From: Dactylorhiza incarnata
Lineage: Eukaryota; Streptophyta; Magnoliopsida; Asparagales; Orchidaceae
Direction of reading: 5' to 3'
NCBI GenBank assembly: GCA_033032865.1
Contig: JAWHQI010000068.1
Span: forward strand, 3,286,001 to 3,350,000
Length of the DNA stretch: 64,000 bases
The translations under genes were made by a program, and so were the position numbers. This document shows positions 57,015 through 64,000 of this stretch, piece by piece (within the stretch, counting starts at the first letter, position 1; each line of letters begins with the position of its first letter). The notes under the pieces are model-generated. The model was not told where the DNA came from. It searched no databases and saw nothing but the letters and a program-made list of their open reading frames with translations.

Positions 57015-58758
57015 CACCCCCAAACTTACCTGTTTGCGCGTCCCGAGCAAACAATCTCCCATGTGAAGTAGAAAAATCATAAGCTGGCAAAGTAATTGAA
57101 TATGCGAAGTACAATGCGAAGTCGCTTACACGCGCGTGTTGAAATTTCAGTAGAAAAACCTTTTAAACATGCGAAATTGATTAGAATTTTCTAGATTGCG
57201 TTTCTACTTATTATTGCTACTCATAATTTGAATCGTGGTGAATCCTTCAATCACGCGTAGTGTGAATGTAGCTCGATCACTAAGTGGAATATTGCCAGAG
57301 ATCGAGGATCGGGACAAACTCCAAAGAAATCCATCAATGACGATGGCCATAAGCTTGCCCGTTCACACTCTCTCTACGACACTAGTTACGTTCAGAGTGC
57401 GAATCAATAGGTCTTTTAGGTTATGATTTAGGCTTAGGCAACGGTGCGGTAGACAATGATAAACGTGGGGGCTTAGCACACCTAACACAAATGAGCTCGC
57501 AATAAAAACACTATCCGGCAATAATGAAAAATGTGTACACCACACCCCCAGACTTAAACATGAAACTATGGGTGTGTACACCACCTATTCCCAAATACAT
57601 TGCTTTACACTTTTTTTTTCATATCTTTTCACATTTTTTTCTTTTCTCTTTTTTTTTTAAATTATAACTTTGCACATATAATAACAAACACAGCTATATT
57701 TTCAATAACGCATTCCCACCACAACCACAAATATACACAGCCTCAACACCCAACTTTTAAATGCATAAATTGCTTGAGCTCAGAATTTGGTGTGCGATTA
57801 GGATAGTCATTTTGGCTTTGGTGAATTGAAGGTGGAGCTGGATCAAATGGTAGGGATTAGGCACAAAGGGGCTAAGCAAGGTTAGAGCGTTTAGGAATGG
57901 TACAAAGGCTCAACCGGGTCAAAGAATGGCCTATATCACACTCGCACAAATGAAATAACCTATACCCATGCTTCGAGAGTCGCTAGGGGCAAGTTCTTAG
58001 CCACCGAGAAAGAATATCTTTCCTCCCGACTCGAGCAATACATCACTAGCGATCGTCTACACACGCTCCTACACTATCGTCGGATTCAACTGGATTCACG
58101 AAATACGAGTAGAATAAACAGTATTCACGCAATTGGAAAATTATAAAACTAAATGCATGAGAAAAAGCTAATTCTACATGAATTTCAACACGAGACGCGA
58201 GCACTCGACTAGGAGCACTGCTAGAGTCAACATGTTACTCCGCCACTCAATCCTATACCAGCATCATGATCTTTCAATCACACAGAAAAATAATATTTAC
58301 CCGAGACGCATAGACAAATAAGAGCGTGCTCAAGTGGGTGTTTTGATGTGCTGTGAAGATGAACAATACAAAATAAATGGGATTAATATACTTCTAGTAT
58401 GCAAATGATATGTGCACGTGCAGTGGGTAACACATAGTGGCTCTCCCCCAGACTTAATCTAAACAATCAAACAAAATATATGGCCATGAAATTCAAAATG
58501 AAGCTAAGGGAAGAGGGTACCCAATGCTCAGCAAGTGAGCATACCAGAAGACGTGTGTAAACCAAGATAAAGCTGCAGCATCTGCCATCCAGAAAAAGAA
58601 CCTGCATGGGTGAGCTCCGCAAAAACAAAAGAAAAAATACAAACTAAAATAAAGTAAAACTAACTAAACAAACTAGATAAACTATCATTGCAAGAAAGGT
58701 AAGATAACTACTGGGGTTATTGTCATCCCAGCACGACTTATTCAAATTTAAAGCAGTT
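57015..58758 (-). other. G3 internal 2: 3' untranslated region
   Basis: Same content and order as 52254-53979, with a few small length differences. No gene. Confidence 0.75.
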
Positions 58759-60011
58759 CTAACTAATAGGAGTATGAAAAAGGAAATGAACAGGTAACTG
58801 TTCTAATATGCGTGTCGGTAGTGGGTACCGATACGGCGACAAAACAGTTACTAACCTATCTAAATAATAATACCTGCTGAACACAGGTAACGGGAATAGG
58901 AAGTAAGACGAGGAGGAGAGATGGTCCTTACTCATCTCACCACAAACTAAATCCTTGCCCAGCAAGGTGTCATCTCCAGGGAGGCAACAGAAGGAGAAGG
59001 CAATGAGTGAAGCTTCCTCTACGGAGGGGGGGTCAACCTCCTCACATAAGAGGATGCTCTCCTCATTGACTTGAGCATCATGCTCCAAGTCCTCCGGGGG
59101 TACCGGTGAAGACTCAACCTGCACAGGCTCAGATGAAGGAGGATCAAGAAATAAACAAGAAGAAGAACATAAACAATCAAAAATCGGGGGGGGGGGGGGG
59201 GGGGGGGTGGTCCCGGTCTCACTCCCAAGAGGTTGGGGAAACAAGATATTGTCGGCATCATCGACAATGCTGCAGGGCTCAGTAGGATCATCAGTGACCT
59301 CCTCCACGATTTGGACTTCCTCCACCGGTGCTGAGGTAGAATCCTCGTCACCTTGGAAAATATCCTCCTCCATAGGAATAGGCACAACACATAAATCACC
59401 TGCCTAATCTTGCGAAACATCCTCAATAATGTCGTCAGAGACAAATGTAGTAAAATGCACAATAGGGGGAGGAATAGTGCTTGGATAAAAGTCAAGCACC
59501 GATTCCTCACAAGGAATCGAACCTATACACGGTGATATATGCACAGGGGAGATGGGCTCAGCTATGTCAGAGCCTCAGCCACACATCTGGTGACTGTGTC
59601 GACATCATACCATTCAAAGCTTGAAGGTGAAATGGTCACATAACCAGATGTTGAAGGTGTGCTGCCAGAAGTAGGAGTCGGGACGATACGGATATCCGGC
59701 TCGTCATCCTCATCCATTTGGCGAAGGAATGCAGCACAATCTTTCAAGTCATGATCCATTCTCTGACAAAACAAGCACTGCCTTGCGGGCTTCATTGGCA
59801 CAGCAGGAGCTGAAGCCAAAAAGAAGTGTGATGGTAAAGGCTCGGCAGAATAGCCATAGGACTTACGCGCACCATATGGAGTACCAGACGAAGTCGGTGC
59901 TCCATATGCTGGGCCTTGAGTGCTAGGGCTATTATCTCCCGATGGGCATTTATCCCTAGCATGAGAAATATCTCCACACCGACGGCAACGAATATAAAAT
60001 AAAGCCCACAT
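58759..60011 (-). pseudogene. G3 internal 2: zinc-knuckle ORF
   Basis: Copy of 53980-55225. Both knuckles are intact (CRRCGDISHARDKC, CLFCQRMDHDLKDC). A short deletion near 59575 shifts the frame after 149 codons, and a stop occurs near 59404. The C-terminal part is open at 58759-59385. A run of G at about 59188-59206 (5 in unit 1) adds prolines. Confidence 0.7.
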
Positions 60012-60226
60012 AGTGTGAAGATAAAATGATTCAAAATAAAAACACTATTGTGCAAAATACCACACCTAACAAAAATTTACTAGAGCAACCTAATATAAAC
60101 AGTAAAACAGAATAAAAAGAAATAAAACAAAAAGAATGCAATACACAAAGGAAGGGCTTAAATCTCAGATTCTCCCTCTCTAGAAAAATCACCCGACCGT
60201 GTTCCCCGGCAACGGCGCCAAAAACT

Positions 60227-61083
60227 TGATGCGCAAATCTTAGCACACCGCTATAGGCGGTAGCAAGACTGCGGCACGAAACGGCATTGTACCGATCGTT
60301 CAAGTAATATAAAATGTGGGAGTGAATCCCCAAGTATCAATCTCGAAGGAACACAGTAAGGTGGAGTTTACTATTGAGGCAGGACTTGAGATTGAAGTCC
60401 TTTATGTCGGATGGGTTGCGGAAATAGGGGTTTTGGTTGGTGGAAATAAAGTGAAAATACTACAACTACTCCTATGCAATGTCGCTATGCAATGCTTCGC
60501 TTGGCGGGATGGAGACTAGGCAGGCCTTGAGCGCGCTGCTTCGAAAGGGCGGATGGATGAGAAGGCAAGCGGAATCGAACTGTGCAGGCCTTGAGCGCGC
60601 TGCTTCGTTAGGCGAATGGTTTACACGGGCCGCAATGCCACGCTCGCCTAGGCGGATGGGCGAGTAGGCATGCGGAGTGAGGGTCGCAAGCACCTTCTGG
60701 ACAAGCACGCCACTAGCAATTGCTAGTGCGGCACACGAACACGATAGCGGAATGGAAAATGGACGGGGGTGCTCCTCACTTGCATAAACCACAAGATAAT
60801 TTCACATAGACATGAAATGTACTAAAATGCAATATAAGGGTTTTGCAATCATAGTTCATACACACACAATATTAAGATATAAAATACTACAAAATAGAGG
60901 GAGTGAGATTACAACCAAGGCACGAAGTCTTGTAGGGATTCACGGTCGGAATCAAGGGTTGTCATGCCTTGTCTGAGATCGGTCCACGACTGACGTCCGG
61001 GGTACGAAGAAGAACTGTCACTTCCTTCTAGTTGACCCGTCTTCTTCGTAAATCGCCTTTGGCCACGATCTCGCCGGAGAAAT
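60227..61083 (-). mobile_element. G3 LTR 3, truncated by G4
   Basis: 857 bp match LTR 1 and 2 from TGATGCGCAA to GGAGAAAT, then stop abruptly where G4 begins. It is the 5' LTR of the array; the rest may lie beyond the window. Confidence 0.92.
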
Positions 61084-62372
61084 TGATATGAAAATTGCAT
61101 GCGCGGATTTTAGATTTTTAGTGAAAGGTTGAGATTTTCTCCAAAACTATATCCGATAAAGGCAAGTGTACCTTATCATCTCTAGTATAGGATATTTAGG
61201 AATATCAAGGTCGTATTCCACGGGGCGCGTTGATTACTTCTACTTCGAGGAAAATCACTATTATTTTATCGACGAAAATTTGAGGTGGTTTGTTTTCGCT
61301 TAACTAAAATTAAAACTAAATTCAAACTAAATGAAAAGCTTGAACATTGCATGAAAAGAAAGAGAAATTGAAATTGCATAAAAAAAAGAACATTACTAAG
61401 GAGAGAAAAATTTAACATTGCATGAAAAGGAAGAAATTACTTAAGGAGAAAAAGAACATGAAAGAGAAAACTAATTTTATTGAAAATCAAAGAACTATTA
61501 CAAGCCTTAAATTAAGAGTGCAAGACTAAGGAAAATGAAAGTTGCAAGCTTAAGAAAACTAGTACACGAAAGTTACACTACAACATTGCATGAAAAGGGA
61601 AGGAGGAGAACATGAAAGCCTTAAGAAACATGAACATTAACTTGAAAAACTCACTCTCAGCTCTAACAGCACCTCCCCATCTCCAAATTTCTGAACCCTG
61701 GACTCAAGGAGAGCCTCTGAATTTATAGGCAAAATTTTCAAGTTACACGCCCTCGGTCACGGGCGTGTCCAAGGGCGTGTAATCACTGTAACATTGGATC
61801 TGGCAGCGGCGTGGGCTTGGCGTGTCGGCGGCAGAAAAGTTGGACATTACACGCCCGTGTAACATGGTCACGGGCGTGACTTTGGACGTGTGCATTAAAT
61901 GCGGCGTGGGCTGGAATTCGGCGCGGCGGTAGAGCAGGGATCACGCTGGAAAGTCACGGGCGTGACATGTGGGTCACGGGCGTGACTTAGGTTGACTTTT
62001 CGACAGCATCTCCTCGTCTCGACGGCGGCTCCACGTGGACGATTCCAAGATTACACGCCCCCGGTCACGGGCGTGACTTTGGGTCACGGGCGTGACCTAG
62101 GGCGTGACTTGGTGTGGACTGGTTCAAACAGTGCGGCATCGATTCTGGACTGATCTTCAGCTTACACGCCCTTGGTCACGGGCGTGACCGAGGGCGTGAC
62201 ATGCCATTTTTCCCAATTTGTCCCAAAAATCTGCAAATATCGAAATTAAGCTAAGTTAGAATCAAAATTACAAAAAGAACTACTTATAACCTAAATTTGA
62301 CATAAAATAGAGAATTCATATTAAATATTTACAAGATTTTCTATTAAAAAGTTATAAAAATACTACTTATCA
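61084..62372 (-). mobile_element. G4 gypsy 3' LTR
   Basis: 1289 bp, plus-strand ends TGATATGAAA and TACTTATCA. TATA box on the minus strand (CCTATAAAT) at 61721-61729. An array of GTCACGGGCGTGAC palindromes and TTACACGCCC words at about 61746-62205 lies upstream in sense. On the right is AATACCCCCATACTTGAG, a polypurine tract on the minus strand. Confidence 0.88.
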
Positions 62373-62863
62373 AATACCCCCATACTTGAGGTTTTGTTAT
62401 TCCAGAGCAAAAGTGTGAGACATTATTTATAAGACATCCTTAAAAATTTTTTAATTTAAAACTAAAATTTCATTTAACCAAAAGTTAAGTTAAGAGTAAA
62501 TTCAAGTGGGAGTTAAGTCCTAAATTATGATGATGATTTGAAAAGAGGGAAAAATGTTTAGGCAATAACTTCTCAAGAAAATTAAGTAGTTTGACAAAAT
62601 TGTAGAAATTATAAAACTAAATTAAATTAAAATTATAAGAACTCTATCTTAAAAGAATCTTAAGGAAAAGTAAATTACTAAATATTGCTCTCTCCATAAT
62701 TTTCAACTAAAACTAGAACAATGATAATTGGCTAAGGGGGATTTCATAAAATTTGGCATAAGAAGAGAAATTTTTGAATGGAGGAAATGGAATTTATCAT
62801 GAAATTTCCTTCTCTTTTTTTTTCTTACTCTTTTTTTTTCTCTTCTAATAAAAACCCAAAATG

Positions 62864-62985
62864 TATATGGTTTAGGAGTAATGAATTTTATCCTCTTACT
62901 CCATGCCATATAATCTTTTCAAATATTTTGGGTGCATATGGTTTAGGGAATAATGAATTTTATCCTCTTATTCCCATGACATATG
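62864..62985. ncRNA. Two tandem hairpins with paired changes
   Basis: Hairpin 1 (62864-62912): TATATGG/CCATATA outside, GGAGTAA/TTACTCC inside. Hairpin 2 (62935-62985): CATATG/CATATG outside, GGGAATAA/TTATTCCC inside. Both have the loop TGAATTTTATCCTC. The stems differ but remain paired. Confidence 0.65.
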
Positions 62986-63482
62986 ATCTTTTAATACATT
63001 TTTTTTATGCCATCAAAGGGGTAGGGTAGGGGAAAAAAATCTAGCTAGCTTTAAATCATATTGAGAGTAAATTCTAGTAAAATTAAAAATTCCTAAGATC
63101 TAAGAAGTTAGAAGAAAATATAATTAAAATCTAAAGAGGTTTAGGAAATTTACTACAAAATGAAGCCATTTAAAAATAAAAAGAGAAGTCATGCTAACAA
63201 AATTCTCTAATCAATTTAAAATCATAAGATGATTCTTAAATCAAAATTACCTCAAATTTAAAATTAACAAACTATGATAAGCAAAATTTCAGCCAATTAA
63301 AAACTTAAACATGCTTATAAACATTCTCAACTAGATTTCTAAGAAATCACAAAAACAACAAGGAGGGAAATAAGAATTTTTTTGGAATTTTTGATATTAT
63401 CTTTTTTTTTGAATTTTTCTCATTAAAAACTATTTACAAAGAAAGGGAACTAGCTTTATAATTTCTACAATTTTTTTGCAAG

Positions 63483-63581
63483 TCTTGGACTTCCCAAGGG
63501 CTACCCGGTGAAGGGTTCGCAAGGTACTAGGAGGTGTGATGGGATAAAATCCCAAATGTCCCTTTCCAAGATTTAAATTTT
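63483..63581 (-). ncRNA. Motif B in gypsy G4
   Basis: On the minus strand TCTTGGA at one end pairs perfectly with TCCAAGA at the other. Inside are TGGGATTTTATCCCA (hairpin), CCTAGTACC, GCGAACCCTTCAC and GGGAAG. Homologous to 48965-49054. Confidence 0.55.
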
Positions 63582-64000
63582 TCTGTTTTCTATATTTTTT
63601 TTTTTGGGTTTTACAAGTGCTAAAATAGAAGAAAACATAAGAAAAAATATATATTTTTTGTTTTGAAAATTTTCTGATTTAACAACTATTTACAAAAAAG
63701 CTATTTACACCCCCATACTTAAAGTTAAACATTGACCCCAATGTTTAAAACTAAGTATGAAGTAAAGGAAAAAAAAAGTGCAAAACAAAATAAAAAGGAA
63801 ATGCATGATAAAGGAGAAGGAAGAAAGAGAAGGGGCTTCCCTGATTTTTGAAGTTTGCGCGGGGAAGCGACGATTACCTACAAAATATATTAAAGAACAA
63901 GAGAAGACAATAAAAAGATAACTTCGGGGTGCCTCCCAAAAGCGCTTTGTTTAAGGTCGCGTAGATTGACCCACTTGCCGGTCATATTAAAGGTTGAAAA

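Larger units (their letters stand above)
50657..61083 (-). mobile_element. G3: tandem gypsy array (3 LTRs, 2 internals)
   Basis: LTRs at 50657-52253, 55441-57014 and 60227-61083 (cut by G4), separated by nearly identical internals of about 3.2 kb. Each internal has a tRNA-Asp primer site, a zinc-knuckle ORF and a polypurine tract, but no pol. Orientation is minus. Unequal recombination between LTRs of two elements, or of sister copies, explains the array. Confidence 0.92.
62373..64000 (-). other. G4 3' untranslated region
   Basis: Non-coding to the window end. It holds two hairpins (62864-62985), motif B (63483-63581), a second polypurine-like block (63708-63721) and, near 63920-63957, ACTTCGGGGTGCCTCCCAAA, a sequence common in the 3' regions of plant gypsy elements of the Tat/Athila kind. 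No ORF. Confidence 0.7.

Noticed and set aside
1..64000. Host protein-coding genes
   Set aside because: Every long ORF was assigned to a retroelement or to LTR repeats; no intron-exon gene unrelated to mobile elements was seen.

Overview
The window is a piece of a repeat-rich plant nuclear genome, most likely a dicot (no species call is made). Nearly every base belongs to nested LTR retrotransposons, in superfamilies Ty1/copia and Ty3/gypsy. No host gene, rRNA or complete tRNA gene was found. The evidence for a plant is: initiator-tRNA-Met primer sites in copia elements, a tRNA-Asp primer site in gypsy elements, TATAAATA-type LTR promoters, and accessory ORFs resembling those of plant retrotransposons. 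Almost all coding regions carry stops or frameshifts. Names such as C1 or G3 below are local labels.

Layout. (1) 1-17532: a gypsy element G1 (minus) was invaded by copia element C1 (plus). C1 was then invaded by a SIRE-like copia element C2 (minus, 3315-14366, perfect 5-bp target duplication CTTGT) and by another C2-family LTR (1-1104). (2) 17533-21450: a 94-bp minisatellite, then a decayed but visibly spliced gypsy-associated accessory gene (minus). (3) 21455-30587: an env-like ORF with a SIRE-type 3' LTR, a gypsy tail and LTR (G2), and a SIRE-like pol (C5) broken by a gypsy solo LTR (target duplication AGAAG). (4) 30588-34784: a minus-strand retroelement tail (X) and a TRIM (119-bp LTRs, target duplication GCGCC) that contains a gag-only element with a single 1.3-kb LTR. 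(5) 34785-44690: more of C5, interrupted by a complete but dead copia C3 (35301-40930), then env-like remnants and an LTR. (6) 44691-50656: a gag-only SIRE-like element C4. (7) 50657-61083: a non-autonomous gypsy family G3 as LTR-internal-LTR-internal-LTR. (8) 61084-64000: the LTR and 3' region of gypsy G4.

The most notable unit is C2. Between its pol end and its 3' LTR lies a convergent (antisense) gene with its own TATA box, encoding a 305-residue protein (plus 65 residues after one in-frame TGA). Two palindromes, CTGTCGGAAATTTCCGACAG and CTGTCGCCTGGGCGACAG, sit just upstream of that TATA box, in the gene's leader, just after the gene and inside gag. In the LTR they form an array directly upstream of the LTR TATA box. 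This layout suggests one DNA- or RNA-level control signal shared by both promoters.

Two further patterns cut across families. First, LTRs of several unrelated families carry a family-specific array of short CpG-rich inverted repeats next to the TATA box, on its upstream side. Second, the 3' untranslated regions contain hairpins whose stems show compensatory changes between copies (5321-5380, 49579-49639, 49758-49818; and 62864-62912 with 62935-62985), and one block of about 95 nt is shared by a copia-like and a gypsy element. All readings were done by eye; no alignment or folding program was run.
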